Below are positions 9,426-19,828 of a DNA stretch of 45,969 bases, in pieces. Below the pieces are notes generated by a model that searched no databases, was not told where the DNA came from, and saw only the letters and a program-made list of their open reading frames with translations. Location of the stretch: the NCBI GenBank assembly GCA_902607475.1, contig CACLKH010000006.1, forward strand, positions 1 to 45,969, written 5' to 3'. The position numbers and the translations under genes are program-made. This DNA is from an uncultured Alphaproteobacteria bacterium (GTDB lineage: Bacteria > Pseudomonadota > Alphaproteobacteria > GCA-002720895). Within the stretch, counting starts at the first letter, position 1. Each line of letters begins with the position of its first letter.

Positions 9426-10763
9426 TTATCCAGCTACTATCATATCTTCAATCAACATAGTTGGAGAATTTAATCCCTGTTTAAATTCAAGATCATTTGC
9501 TAAAATTATTTTTTTAAACATCTCATTTAAATTATCTGCAATTGTAATTCCATTAATAGGGTATGTAATTTCTCCTTTATCTATCCAAAAACCTGAACCT
9601 CCTCTACTATAATCACCGTTTGTTAAATTGACACTTGAACCCATTAACTCTGTTAAATAGACACCTTTTTTAATATTTCCAATTAAATTTTTTGGAGAAA
9701 TATTACCTGGCTCAAAGTAAAGATTAGTTGGATTAGGAGTAGGTGGACTTGAAATATTTCTTGAAGCATGTGCTGTTGATTTTAGTCTCAGTTGGTGAGC
9801 TGTGGCTAAATCTAAAAACCATGTTTTTAATTTACCATTCTTAATTATTTGTGTTTTTTTAGTTTCTAAACCTTCTCCGTCAAAAGGTTTAGATTGCAAA
9901 CCTCTTTTTTTTAAAGGATTATCAATAATATTGATATTAGATGAAAATATTTTTTTATTTAACTTTTTTTTTAAAAAACTTGTTCCTCTAGTTATAGAAT
10001 TTCCATTTATAGCACTTGAAAGATGTTTTAAAAAACTATTTGCAACTCTTGGTGAAAAAATAACAGGAATTTTTGATGTTTTTATTTTTTTTGGATTAAT
10101 TTTTTTAACTGCTAGTTCCCCAGCTTTTTTTCCAACTAAGGAAGTTTTTGTTAAATCTTTTTCGAATACACTACTTGCAAATTCATATTCTCTTTCCATT
10201 GATGTACCATGTCCGGCAATTAAAACTGCATAAATATCGTAGCTTGATGATTGATAGCTAACATTTAATCCATTACTATTAAATAAATATATTTTTGATT
10301 TGTTCCATCCGATCTCAGCTCCTTCTGAATTAGTTACACCTTTAACGTTTAGCCCAGCATTTTCGGCTTCAATAACTTTATCTTTTAACGATTTAATTGT
10401 TGGTTCTTTGTTATCAAAAATTTCTAAATTTGGAATTTTTTTTATTAAATCTTTTTTTTTTGCAATGGAGCAATATGGATCTTTGGGAACAGCTCCAACC
10501 ATTTTTGAAGCTTTATAAACTAGGTCTTCTAAATTTTTTTTAGTTAGATCATTTGAAGAAACAATAACTTGTTTCTTATTTTTTATAAAACGTAAACCTA
10601 AGTCTTTACTCTCAGATCTTTCTAATTTTTCAATTTTTTTGAATCTACAACCAACATCAATATTTGTATTTTCAACGTATACAACATCAACACTATCAGC
10701 GCCCGATTTTTTTGATTTTTTAATTAAAAAATCAACTTTTTCATTTATTTGAATTTTATTCAT
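9426..10763 (-). CDS. pmbA: TldE/PmbA-family metalloprotease subunit
   Basis: TldD/PmbA-family C-terminus GSSVNLTNGDYSRGGSGFWIDKGEITYPI; IFSPRVANSFL. Confidence 0.9.
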   Translation of the reverse strand: MNKIQINEKVDFLIKKSKKSGADSVDVVYVENTNIDVGCRFKKIEKLERSESKDLGLRFIKNKKQVIVSSNDLTKKNLEDLVYKASKMVGAVPKDPYCSIAKKKDLIKKIPNLEIFDNKEPTIKSLKDKVIEAENAGLNVKGVTNSEGAEIGWNKSKIYLFNSNGLNVSYQSSSYDIYAVLIAGHGTSMEREYEFASSVFEKDLTKTSLVGKKAGELAVKKINPKKIKTSKIPVIFSPRVANSFLKHLSSAINGNSITRGTSFLKKKLNKKIFSSNINIIDNPLKKRGLQSKPFDGEGLETKKTQIIKNGKLKTWFLDLATAHQLRLKSTAHASRNISSPPTPNPTNLYFEPGNISPKNLIGNIKKGVYLTELMGSSVNLTNGDYSRGGSGFWIDKGEITYPINGITIADNLNEMFKKIILANDLEFKQGLNSPTMLIEDMIVAG

Positions 10764-10784
10764 TTTTTTAAAATTATATAAATA

Positions 10785-11648
10785 TTATATATAGTTTAAA
10801 AATAAACTAATTGTTATAAAAAAACCGTACCAAGAATTCATTTGAAAAATTTTAATAAAATTTTTAGATTTTAATTTTTGAATTTTGAAAAATTCATACA
10901 AAATCTTTAAAGCAAATAACACAAGAACAATAAAAAAAATAAAATTAATATTGTTTAATATTGCAAGGAAAGAAAAAATTCCTATAAAGCATAAATAAAA
11001 TAATGTTATCCAAAATTTAATATTTTGTTCTAAGTATATTGCTAATGATTTAACGCCAATTTTTTTGTCATCTTCCTTATCTTGATATGCATAAATTGTA
11101 TCATATCCTAAAGTCCAGAAAATACAGGCCAAGTATAATAATAAACTCTGATTATCAAATATTCCTTTAGCAGCTGTCCAAGAAATTAAAATGCTAAAAT
11201 TAAAAACAATTGCCAGGAAAAGCTGAGGAAAATATGTATATCTTTTCATGAGTGGATAAAATAAAATTAATGGGAAAGCGATAAAACCAAGTAAAATGCA
11301 CGTAGGATTTAAAGTTAATAATATTGAAAGTCCAATAGATAAAAAAATAATAAATAAGATAATTGCATCAGTAATTTCTAAATTTTGAGATGCTAATGGA
11401 CGATACTTGGTTCTTTTAACATTTTTATCAAATTTTCTATCGATTATATCATTTATAATACACCCTGCTGATCTCATTATAAAAGAGCCATATGCAAATA
11501 ATAAAATTAGATAAATATCGATTTCTTCTTTTAATACAATTAAGATTGACCAAATTGCTGGAAATATTAATAACATTATTCCAGTTGGTTTATTTATTCT
11601 TATTAGAATGAGAAAATTTTTTAAGTAATATAAAATATATTTAAACAT
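10785..11648 (-). CDS. ubiA: 4-hydroxybenzoate polyprenyltransferase
   Basis: INKPTGIMLLIFPAIW, NDIIDRKFDKNVKRTKYRPLAS, YDTIYAYQDKEDDKKIGVKS. Confidence 0.95.
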   Translation of the reverse strand: MFKYILYYLKNFLILIRINKPTGIMLLIFPAIWSILIVLKEEIDIYLILLFAYGSFIMRSAGCIINDIIDRKFDKNVKRTKYRPLASQNLEITDAIILFIIFLSIGLSILLTLNPTCILLGFIAFPLILFYPLMKRYTYFPQLFLAIVFNFSILISWTAAKGIFDNQSLLLYLACIFWTLGYDTIYAYQDKEDDKKIGVKSLAIYLEQNIKFWITLFYLCFIGIFSFLAILNNINFIFFIVLVLFALKILYEFFKIQKLKSKNFIKIFQMNSWYGFFITISLFLNYI

Positions 11649-11654
11649 AAAAAT

Positions 11655-12386
11655 TTGAAAGATATTCTGCCATTAAAAAGATTATTTATAAAGACTGAAT
11701 TTAAAGAGAAATCTTTAATTAATCTATCAGTTTCAAATACACATTATATATCAAATGTATTAAGAATGAGAGAAAAACAAAAACTTTCGATTTTTAATGG
11801 TTTTCAAGGGGAATGGGAAGGAATTATAAAAAGTTTAAATAAGAAAAAAGGTTTAATCTTAATTGATAAACAAATAAAAAAACAGGAAGAAGACAATTTA
11901 ATAAATATTATTTATGTCCCAATTAAAGGTCATAGAAATTATTATTTAATAGAAAAAATCACGGAGTTAGGTATTTCTAATATTTATCCAATTATCTCAG
12001 AACATTCTGTTATTAAAAAATTTAATTATAAAAGAGCAAACGCTTGCGCTGTAGCAGCTTCACAACAATCAGGAAGAATTAGCGTGCCTAAAATACATGA
12101 ATTTAAAAGCTTAAAAAGCATCCTATCTTCGTGGAATAAAAAAGATCAAATTATTTTTTGTGATGAAACAGAAAAGAATTTTTTTTTTAATGATTTATTT
12201 AAATCAAAGCCAAAAGAAAAAATAAACACTATACTTATTGGACCTGAAGGTGGATTTTCTTTATCAGAAAAAATTTTTTTAAAAAATTTGAATTATATTT
12301 ATAGTTTAACTTTAGGAAAAAGAATTTTAAGGGCTGATACTGCAGCAATCAGTGCTCTAACTTTGTTGATAGATAAAAAAAAATAA
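11655..12386 (+). CDS. rsmE: 16S rRNA (uracil1498-N3)-methyltransferase
   Basis: HYISNVLRMREKQKLSIFNG, ILIGPEGGFS, LTLGKRILRADTAAISAL. TTG start. Confidence 0.93.
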   Translation: MKDILPLKRLFIKTEFKEKSLINLSVSNTHYISNVLRMREKQKLSIFNGFQGEWEGIIKSLNKKKGLILIDKQIKKQEEDNLINIIYVPIKGHRNYYLIEKITELGISNIYPIISEHSVIKKFNYKRANACAVAASQQSGRISVPKIHEFKSLKSILSSWNKKDQIIFCDETEKNFFFNDLFKSKPKEKINTILIGPEGGFSLSEKIFLKNLNYIYSLTLGKRILRADTAAISALTLLIDKKK

Positions 12387-12388
12387 AT

Positions 12389-13732
12389 ATGAATAAAATT
12401 TTAAAGAATAAGAAAGAAATAATTGAATATTTTGAAAAAGGAGCCAAGCCTAAACAGTTTTGGAAAATTGGAACCGAGCATGAAAAATTTCTTTTTGATT
12501 TAAATACTTTAGAACCAATTGATTATTATGGAAAAAATGGAATTAAATCTTTATTTAAATTACTAAAAAAAAAGGGGTGGAAAGAAGTAATTGAAGATAA
12601 AAATCCTATTGCTTTAAAAAATAAAGGATCAACAATATCGTTGGAGCCTAGATGTCAAATTGAATTATCTGGAGGAACAGTTAAAAGTGTTCATGAAACT
12701 TGTAAACAGGCAAAAACTTATTTGGATCAACTAAAAACCATTTGTACAAAAAAAAAATTAGGAATCCTTGGTATGGGTTATTACCCGAAAAATTTTAAAA
12801 AAAAAGAAGGATGGGTTCCAAAAAAAAGATATTTAATTATGAAAAAAAGAATGAAAATAACAGGATCTCATGGATTAGAAATGATGTCTTCAACTTGTTG
12901 CATACAAACAAATCTGGATTATGAAAATGAAAATGATATGTTTAAAAAAGTAAGAATAGGATTTGCTTTACAACCATTTGTTACAGCTTTATTTGCTAAT
13001 TCTTCAATTATAAATAAAAAAAAATCTAAATTTTTAAGTTATAGAAGTTATGTTTGGTCGAATACCGATAAAAAAAGATGTGGTATAATTCCAGAAGTTT
13101 TTTCAAAAAAATTTACATTTGAAAAGTATGTTTCTTATTTATTGAAAGTACCAATGTATTTTGTTGTAAAAGATGGAAAATATATTGAGGTAGGTAATCA
13201 AAATTTTGAAGATTTTTTAAATGGTAAATTAAAAAAAATTCCTAAACAATTACCTACTTTAAAAGATTTAGAAAACCACATTAGTACAATTTTTACAGAT
13301 GTTAGAATAAAACAATATATTGAAATGCGAGGCGCTGATAGTGGATCGTGGGATAGAATATGTTCTTTGCCTGCTTTTTGGGTAGGGCTTTTATATAATA
13401 AAACAATTTTAGATCAAACTTTTTTAATGTTAAAAAATTGGAAGTTAGAAGAAATTTATCAACTAAATAAAGATGTTCAAAAATATGGACTAAAATCAAA
13501 ATTAAGGGGAAAAAAAATTCAAAACATATGTATTGAAATTTTAAAATTAGCTCAAAAAGGATTAAGTTTAAGAAATTATTTAAATAAAAATAAAAAAAAT
13601 GAAGAACATTTTTTAAATACTTTATTTGACATAGCTAATTCAGGACGTACTCCTGCTGAAGAATTAATTGATGAGTACGTTGATAAAAATAATAATTGTT
13701 CTGATAAAATATTTGTTGATAATTCATATTAA
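12389..13732 (+). CDS. gshA: Glutamate-cysteine ligase (GCS2/plant-alphaproteobacterial type)
   Basis: WKIGTEHEKF, SLEPRCQIELSGG, SHGLEMMSSTCCIQTNLDY, EMRGADSGSWDRICSLPAFWVGL. Confidence 0.93.
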   Translation: MNKILKNKKEIIEYFEKGAKPKQFWKIGTEHEKFLFDLNTLEPIDYYGKNGIKSLFKLLKKKGWKEVIEDKNPIALKNKGSTISLEPRCQIELSGGTVKSVHETCKQAKTYLDQLKTICTKKKLGILGMGYYPKNFKKKEGWVPKKRYLIMKKRMKITGSHGLEMMSSTCCIQTNLDYENENDMFKKVRIGFALQPFVTALFANSSIINKKKSKFLSYRSYVWSNTDKKRCGIIPEVFSKKFTFEKYVSYLLKVPMYFVVKDGKYIEVGNQNFEDFLNGKLKKIPKQLPTLKDLENHISTIFTDVRIKQYIEMRGADSGSWDRICSLPAFWVGLLYNKTILDQTFLMLKNWKLEEIYQLNKDVQKYGLKSKLRGKKIQNICIEILKLAQKGLSLRNYLNKNKKNEEHFLNTLFDIANSGRTPAEELIDEYVDKNNNCSDKIFVDNSY

Positions 13733-13760
13733 AAAATTTTAAATAATTATTAAAAAAAAA

Positions 13761-14054
13761 ATGAAAAAAAGATTTAAAAATTTAAAGGAAGTTAGAAAAA
13801 ATATTGATAATGTCGATGCTCGTTTAGTTAAGTTAATTGCAGAAAGAGAGTTTTATGCAAGGGAAGCTGTAAAATTTAAAATAGATAGGCGCCAAATAAT
13901 TGATAGAAAAAGAATTAATACTGTACTAAGTAGAGTAAAAAAATTATCAAAAAAATATAAGGTCAATAGTCCAACTGTAGAAAAAATTTGGAAATTAATG
14001 ATTCAAAACTTTATTATTCTAGAAAAAAAATTATTTAAAAAATCAAAAGAATAA
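13761..14054 (+). CDS. Chorismate mutase (AroQ type)
   Basis: 97 aa helical ORF: LKEVRKNIDNVDARLVKLIAEREFYAREAVKFK...RVKKLSKKYKV...IWKLMIQNFI. Confidence 0.82.
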   Translation: MKKRFKNLKEVRKNIDNVDARLVKLIAEREFYAREAVKFKIDRRQIIDRKRINTVLSRVKKLSKKYKVNSPTVEKIWKLMIQNFIILEKKLFKKSKE

Positions 14055-14064
14055 TTCTTAATTA

Positions 14065-15498
14065 TTAGACGTCTGTTCCACCAACTAAAATCTCATCAAC
14101 CAAAATTGTAGGCTGTCCGACACCAACAGGAACACCTTGACCTTCTTTTCCACAAGTACCTATACCTCCGTCAAGGGCCATATTGTTTCCAACTAATGAA
14201 ATTTTTTTTAGAACTTCTTCACCTTTTCCAATTAATGTTGCATCTTTAACAGGTTTAGTAACTTTTCCATTTTCAATCATGTATGCTTCTGATGCTGAAA
14301 ATTCAAATTGCCCAGATGTTATATCTACACTTCCACCTGAAAAATTAACTGCATATAATCCTTTTTTAACTGATTTAAATATATCTTCTTGAGGAACATT
14401 TCCTGAAAGCATGTAAGTATTAGTCATTCTTGGCATTGGAAGATATTCATAACTTTCTCTTCTACCATTTCCAGTTGAATTTGTTTTCATTAATCTTGCA
14501 TTTAATCTATCTTGCATGTGTCCTACCATAATTCCATTTTCAATTAAGGTAGTACATTGACTTGGAGTACCTTCGTCATCAACTGTTATCGAACCTCTTC
14601 TATTATTAATTGTTCCATCATCAACTATAGTTACATTTTTAGATGCAATTTTTTTTCCAAGAAGATTTGAAAACACAGATATTTTTTTTCTATTAAAATC
14701 ACCCTCTAGTCCATGACCAATTGCCTCATGGAGAATAATACCAGGCCAACCAGGGCCTAAAACAATTGGCATTTTTCCAGCTGGAGCCGGTCTAGATTTC
14801 AAATTAGTTACTGCTTGTCTCAAAGCATCTTTTGTTTGTTCTTTCCAAATTTTTTCATTGAAGAAATTTACATAATTTTTTCTTCCACCAGCACCGCTTA
14901 ATCCAGTTTCCATTCTTTTTCCATCATCAACAGTTACAGATATATTTAATCTAACTAACGGTCTAATATCACCGCAGTGATAACCTCCTCTTCTTAATAT
15001 ATGAACTACTTGCCATTCTCCATGAAGAGATGCAGAAACTTGTTTAACTCTTTTATCTAATTTTCTTGCATATTCATCTATAGATTTTAAAAGTTTTGTT
15101 TTTTGCTCAGAACTAAAATCATTCATAGGATTTAGATTAGAATAATGTTTTTTATTAGTCCTTATGGGATCAATTATTTTTGATTTAGAAGAAGATGATA
15201 AAATCGATTGAACAGTTTTGCCTGCATTTTTAATACTTGTTTCACTTATATCTGAAGAATGTGAATATGCAGATGTTTCATCTTTGACAGAACGTAGTCC
15301 AAAACCCTTATCCGTTGATGTACTGGCATTTTTTATTTTTTTATCATCATATACATAACTTTCTGATTGTTTAAATTCTAAGTAGAGTTCACCATCATCA
15401 GCTTTTCTTAACGATTCATTTACAATTTTTTCTGTTTTTCCAAAATCTAGGCCTTCATTTTTGAAAAAAAGGTCATATGAATTATATGTATTCTTCAT
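14065..15498 (-). CDS. tldD: TldD metalloprotease
   Basis: HEAIGHGLEGDFNRK metal-binding motif, GSITVDDEGTPSQ, GGSVDITSGQFEFSASEAYMIENGKVT. Confidence 0.95.
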   Translation of the reverse strand: MKNTYNSYDLFFKNEGLDFGKTEKIVNESLRKADDGELYLEFKQSESYVYDDKKIKNASTSTDKGFGLRSVKDETSAYSHSSDISETSIKNAGKTVQSILSSSSKSKIIDPIRTNKKHYSNLNPMNDFSSEQKTKLLKSIDEYARKLDKRVKQVSASLHGEWQVVHILRRGGYHCGDIRPLVRLNISVTVDDGKRMETGLSGAGGRKNYVNFFNEKIWKEQTKDALRQAVTNLKSRPAPAGKMPIVLGPGWPGIILHEAIGHGLEGDFNRKKISVFSNLLGKKIASKNVTIVDDGTINNRRGSITVDDEGTPSQCTTLIENGIMVGHMQDRLNARLMKTNSTGNGRRESYEYLPMPRMTNTYMLSGNVPQEDIFKSVKKGLYAVNFSGGSVDITSGQFEFSASEAYMIENGKVTKPVKDATLIGKGEEVLKKISLVGNNMALDGGIGTCGKEGQGVPVGVGQPTILVDEILVGGTDV

Positions 15499-15608
15499 AA
15501 TTTTTCATTTTTATAATAATATAGTTGATATAAATAAATATACGTCTTTTTTTTGTTGATAAAGTTATATTTTCTTTTAATTTATTAGTGAGTATAGGGA
15601 GATTATTT

Positions 15609-16448
15609 GTGAAAAAAGTTTTATTTTTTTTAACAAGTCTATTTAGTTTCAGTGGCACTACATTTGCAGATGGTGGGCCTAAACCCTGGCAATTAGGTTT
15701 TAGACCTCCAGCTACTTCCACCATGGAAAAAGTAGTAGAATTCCACGACAGTTTTATAAATCCTATTATTATCGCTATTGCTCTTTTTGTAATAGGTTTA
15801 ATGGTATATATAATTGTAAGATTTAGTGAGAAAAACAACCCTAAGCCAACTAAAACAACTCATAATACAACTTTGGAAGTTTTATGGACTGCTATACCTG
15901 CTATAATATTAATTATAATCGCAATTCCTGCTTTTAAACTCTTATATTATTCTCACTATAATCCAAATACGGAAATGACTATCAAAGCAATTGGCAATCA
16001 ATGGTATTGGTCTTATGAATATCCAGACCATGGCATTACTTTTGATAGTAATATGCTTTGTGGCACCAAAGAAGAGTGTGATGAATTATCAAAAGAAACA
16101 GGAAAAAATTATGTACGATTGTTAGATGTTGACGAACCACTTGTTTTGCCAGTAAATAAAAAAATAAAGGTTATTGCTACAGCAACAGACGTTATTCATA
16201 GTTTTTCAGTTTCTGCATTTGGAATAAAAATCGATGGAGTCCCTGGAAGAGCTCAAGATACTTGGTTTGAAATTCTTAAAGAAGGCACATACTATGGCCA
16301 GTGTTCAGAACTTTGTGGAATGTTGCATGGGTTTATGCCTGTAATGGTTAAAGCTGTATCAGATTCTGAATTTGACAATTGGGTCCAAAATAAAAAAGCT
16401 GCAGCAAAAAAAAATGAAGAAATTAAAAAAGTAGAAATTTTTAAATAA
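15609..16448 (+). CDS. coxB: Cytochrome c oxidase subunit II
   Basis: QWYWSYEYP, ATDVIHSFSV, CuA motif YYGQCSELCGMLHGFMPVMV; signal peptide MKKVLFFLTSLFSFSGTTFA from GTG 15609 (ORF track extends to 15588). Confidence 0.96.
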   Translation: MKKVLFFLTSLFSFSGTTFADGGPKPWQLGFRPPATSTMEKVVEFHDSFINPIIIAIALFVIGLMVYIIVRFSEKNNPKPTKTTHNTTLEVLWTAIPAIILIIIAIPAFKLLYYSHYNPNTEMTIKAIGNQWYWSYEYPDHGITFDSNMLCGTKEECDELSKETGKNYVRLLDVDEPLVLPVNKKIKVIATATDVIHSFSVSAFGIKIDGVPGRAQDTWFEILKEGTYYGQCSELCGMLHGFMPVMVKAVSDSEFDNWVQNKKAAAKKNEEIKKVEIFK

Positions 16449-16457
16449 TTAGATTTT

Positions 16458-17279
16458 ATGAAGTTTGAAAAACACAATTATCATTTAGTTGATCCTAGTC
16501 CTTGGCCAGCCATTGGCGCGATTGGATGTATTATCCTTGCTTTCGGGGCTGTGATTTATTTTGGAGACGGCCTTACATTTGGTGCAGAAGAGACAACACG
16601 TGGATCAATGTTACCAATGCTTATTGGATTGGGATTAGTCTTATTTACCATGGCTGCCTGGTGGAAAGATGTTGTAAAAGAATCTCATAGCGGCTTTCAC
16701 AATGAAATAGTTCAAATTGGTTTGAAATACGGAATGGTATTGTTCATTGCCTCAGAAGTGTGTTTTTTCGTCGCTTTTTTTTGGGCTTTTTTTGATCCTA
16801 GCTTATATCCAGGTTATAGAGAAGCTATAGGCGGAGTATGGCCACCCGAAGGTGTTGAAACAATGCACGCAATGGGAATACCACTTTTAAATACCATTAT
16901 TTTATTAAGCTCTGGCGCAACATTAACATGGGCGCATCACGGCTTAAGAGAAAATAACAGAAAACAACTTATTTTAGGTTTAATTATTACCTTGGCTTTG
17001 GGATGGACTTTTACTGCTTTTCAAGCTTATGAATATCATCATGCAAAATTTGCTTTTACTGAAGGTATATATTCTTCAACCTTTTTTATGGCCACAGGTT
17101 TTCATGGTTTTCACGTTATAGTTGGTTCTCTTTTTTTATTGGTTTGTTTAATTCGTTCTATAAAAGGACATTTTACTCCAGACCATCATGTAGGTTTTGA
17201 AGCAGCTGCATGGTACTGGCATTTTGTGGACGTAGTATGGATTTTTCTATTTACCGTTGTATATTGGTGGGGAGCATAA
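16458..17279 (+). CDS. coxC: Cytochrome c oxidase subunit III
   Basis: HNYHLVDPSPWP, GMVLFIASEVCFFVAFFWAFF, GFHGFHVIVGSLFL, AAAWYWHFVDVVWIFLF. Confidence 0.96.
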   Translation: MKFEKHNYHLVDPSPWPAIGAIGCIILAFGAVIYFGDGLTFGAEETTRGSMLPMLIGLGLVLFTMAAWWKDVVKESHSGFHNEIVQIGLKYGMVLFIASEVCFFVAFFWAFFDPSLYPGYREAIGGVWPPEGVETMHAMGIPLLNTIILLSSGATLTWAHHGLRENNRKQLILGLIITLALGWTFTAFQAYEYHHAKFAFTEGIYSSTFFMATGFHGFHVIVGSLFLLVCLIRSIKGHFTPDHHVGFEAAAWYWHFVDVVWIFLFTVVYWWGA

Positions 17280-17285
17280 TAAAAA

Positions 17286-18872
17286 ATGATTTATTCTAGT
17301 ACAGCAGAACACCACGGTCATGGGCATCCAACAGGATGGAGGAGATGGCTATACTCAACCAATCATAAAGATATAGGAACAATGTATCTAATATTTGCCT
17401 TTGTTGCAGGTTTAATTGGTCTTTCTATGTCTTTAACAATGCGTGCAGAATTAGCAGAACCAGGATTACAAGTTTTGGGCGGAGATCACCAACTTTATAA
17501 CACCCTTATTTCAATGCATGGATTAATCATGATTTTTGCCATGATTATGCCTGCGATGATAGGAGGTTTTGGTAATTGGTTTGTTCCAATTATGATTGGA
17601 GCGCCTGATATGGCGTTTCCTCGGATGAATAATATAAGTTTTTGGTTATTAATACCGGCTTTTCTTATGCTAATGATGGCATATAAAACAGGGATGGGAT
17701 CAGGTTGGACCTTTTATCCGCCGTTAAGTTCCAAAATAGGACACCCCGGAAATTCAGTTGATTATTTAATTTTAGGCATACATTTGCTAGGCGCTTCTTC
17801 AATCTTAGGAGCAATAAATTTTATAACTACAATATTTAATATGCGTGCCCCTGGGATGACACTTCATAAGATGCCATTATTTGTTTGGGCGATTTTAGTA
17901 ACTGTTTTTTTATTACTATTATCACTTCCTGTCCTTGCAGGAGGAATTACGATGCTTTTAACAGATAGAAATTTTGGTACAGCTTTTTTTGATCCAGCAG
18001 GAGGAGGGGATCCAGTTTTATTTCAACATCTATTTTGGTTTTTTGGACATCCAGAAGTATATGTTTTAATTGTTCCAGGCTTTGGTGTTATTAGTCATAT
18101 TGTTTCAACATTTTCAAAAAAACCAATTTTTGGATACTTAGGTATGGCTTATGCGATGGTTGCAATAGGTGTTATTGGATTTGCAGTTTGGGCTCATCAT
18201 ATGTACACCGCTGGTATGGATATAGATACAAGAGCATATTTTAATGCAGCAACTTTAGTTATAGCCGTTCCAACAGGTATAAAAATTTTTAGTTGGCTAG
18301 CAACTATGTGGGGCGGTTCAATTAGTTTTAAAACTCCAATGTTATGGGCCTTAGGATTTATCTTTTTATTTACTGTTGGAGGAGTTACAGGTGTTGTTTT
18401 ATCAAATGCAGGTTTGGATTTTGCACTTCATGACACTTATTATGTTGTTGGGCATTTTCATTACACAATGTCAATAGCTGCTGTTTTTGGTATATTTGGA
18501 GCTTTTTATTATTGGTTTTCTAAAATGACTGGCAAAGAATATTCTGAGAGTTTAGGGAAGTTACATTTTTGGTTAACATTTATTGGTGTTAATGTTACTT
18601 TTTTTCCAATGCATTTCTTAGGTTTAGCTGGAATGCCTAGACGAGTTCCAGATTACCCAGATGCATATGCGGGATGGCAAGGAGTTGCTTCAATGGGTGC
18701 ATATATAAGTGCTGCTGGTACTCTTTTATTTATCTATATTGTAATTAAAGCATTTATGAGCAGTAAAAAAGCTGCTGCAAATCCATGGGGTGAAGGTGCT
18801 ACAACATTAGAATGGTCAGTAAGCTCACCACCACCATTCCATACTTTTGGTGATAAAGTTCCAAAAACATAG
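17286..18872 (+). CDS. coxA: Cytochrome c oxidase subunit I (aa3 type)
   Basis: [59 protein letters not shown]. Confidence 0.98.
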   Translation: MIYSSTAEHHGHGHPTGWRRWLYSTNHKDIGTMYLIFAFVAGLIGLSMSLTMRAELAEPGLQVLGGDHQLYNTLISMHGLIMIFAMIMPAMIGGFGNWFVPIMIGAPDMAFPRMNNISFWLLIPAFLMLMMAYKTGMGSGWTFYPPLSSKIGHPGNSVDYLILGIHLLGASSILGAINFITTIFNMRAPGMTLHKMPLFVWAILVTVFLLLLSLPVLAGGITMLLTDRNFGTAFFDPAGGGDPVLFQHLFWFFGHPEVYVLIVPGFGVISHIVSTFSKKPIFGYLGMAYAMVAIGVIGFAVWAHHMYTAGMDIDTRAYFNAATLVIAVPTGIKIFSWLATMWGGSISFKTPMLWALGFIFLFTVGGVTGVVLSNAGLDFALHDTYYVVGHFHYTMSIAAVFGIFGAFYYWFSKMTGKEYSESLGKLHFWLTFIGVNVTFFPMHFLGLAGMPRRVPDYPDAYAGWQGVASMGAYISAAGTLLFIYIVIKAFMSSKKAAANPWGEGATTLEWSVSSPPPFHTFGDKVPKT

Positions 18873-18905
18873 TTTTATTTAAATTTTTTTCTTAAAATCC
18901 TATTA

Positions 18906-19826
18906 ATGGTAGCAAAAATAATATCTGCTAATAAAAAATTATCAGAGAATTCTGAATATATATTATTTTTTAAAGATTATTTTAGTTTAGTTAAACCAAA
19001 AGTAATGACGCTTGTTGTTTTTACAGCTTTTGTTTCCATTTTTGTTGCACCTGTATCAATCCATCCTTGGATTGCTTTTGTTTCAATATTTTGCATTGCT
19101 CTGGGATCCGGTGCCGCTGGTGCTTTTAATATGTGGTATGAAAGTGATTTAGATTTCAAAATGTTAAGAACACGTAGGAGAGCCCTACCATCAAATAAAA
19201 TTAAAAAAAGCGAAGCATTGGGCATTGCTATTTTCTTAACTTTAGTCTCAGTTTATGTTATGGCGGTTGCTATTAATTATTATGCTGCAGCATTTTTAGC
19301 TTTTTCAATCTTTTTTTATGTAGTTATTTACACCATGTGGCTAAAACCAAAAACAAAATATAATATAGTAATTGGCGGTGCGGCAGGAGCCTTCCCACCA
19401 TTAATTGGTTGGCTGTCCGTAACTAACAGTCTTGATATTTTACCTTTATTAATGTTTTTGATAATTTTTATGTGGACGCCTCCGCATTTTTGGGCTTTAT
19501 CTATCCATTGTCTAAAAGATTATAAATCTGCTGGTTTTCCAATGTTACCAGTAATATCTGGTGTTAAAAAAACTAAAGAACAAATTGTTATATATTCTAT
19601 TTTAATGTTTTTAATAACATTGTTGCCTTTTGTTCTAGGATACTTTGGTGTTGTTTATTTATTAACTTCCATAATTCTGGGATTATATTTTATTTATCAT
19701 TCTTTTAAGGTTTATTTAGATAAAAGTAATAAAGATAAACCTATAAAAATGTTTCTTTACTCTATTATTTATCTATATATTTTATTTTTAAGTATGATTA
19801 TTGATCATTTAAATTTATTTGCTTAA
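18906..19826 (+). CDS. ctaB: Heme O synthase (protoheme IX farnesyltransferase)
   Basis: YFSLVKPKVMTLVVFTAF, NMWYESDLDFKMLRTRRRALPSNKI, TPPHFWALSI. Confidence 0.95.
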   Translation: MVAKIISANKKLSENSEYILFFKDYFSLVKPKVMTLVVFTAFVSIFVAPVSIHPWIAFVSIFCIALGSGAAGAFNMWYESDLDFKMLRTRRRALPSNKIKKSEALGIAIFLTLVSVYVMAVAINYYAAAFLAFSIFFYVVIYTMWLKPKTKYNIVIGGAAGAFPPLIGWLSVTNSLDILPLLMFLIIFMWTPPHFWALSIHCLKDYKSAGFPMLPVISGVKKTKEQIVIYSILMFLITLLPFVLGYFGVVYLLTSIILGLYFIYHSFKVYLDKSNKDKPIKMFLYSIIYLYILFLSMIIDHLNLFA

Positions 19827-19828
19827 TT

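Noticed and set aside
9802-10518. + strand ORFs 9802-10233 and 10300-10518
   Set aside because: Antisense to pmbA; no recognisable family motif.
15499-15608. Riboswitch or structured leader before coxB
   Set aside because: Only AT-rich tracts are visible; no convincing helix set or known motif could be recognised by eye.
15482-15838. 118-aa minus ORF spanning the tldD/coxB divergent region
   Set aside because: Overlaps the well-supported coxB 5' end antisense; product does not resemble a protein family.
16502-16690. 62-aa + ORF in another frame within coxC
   Set aside because: Out-of-frame reading of a clearly coding coxC.
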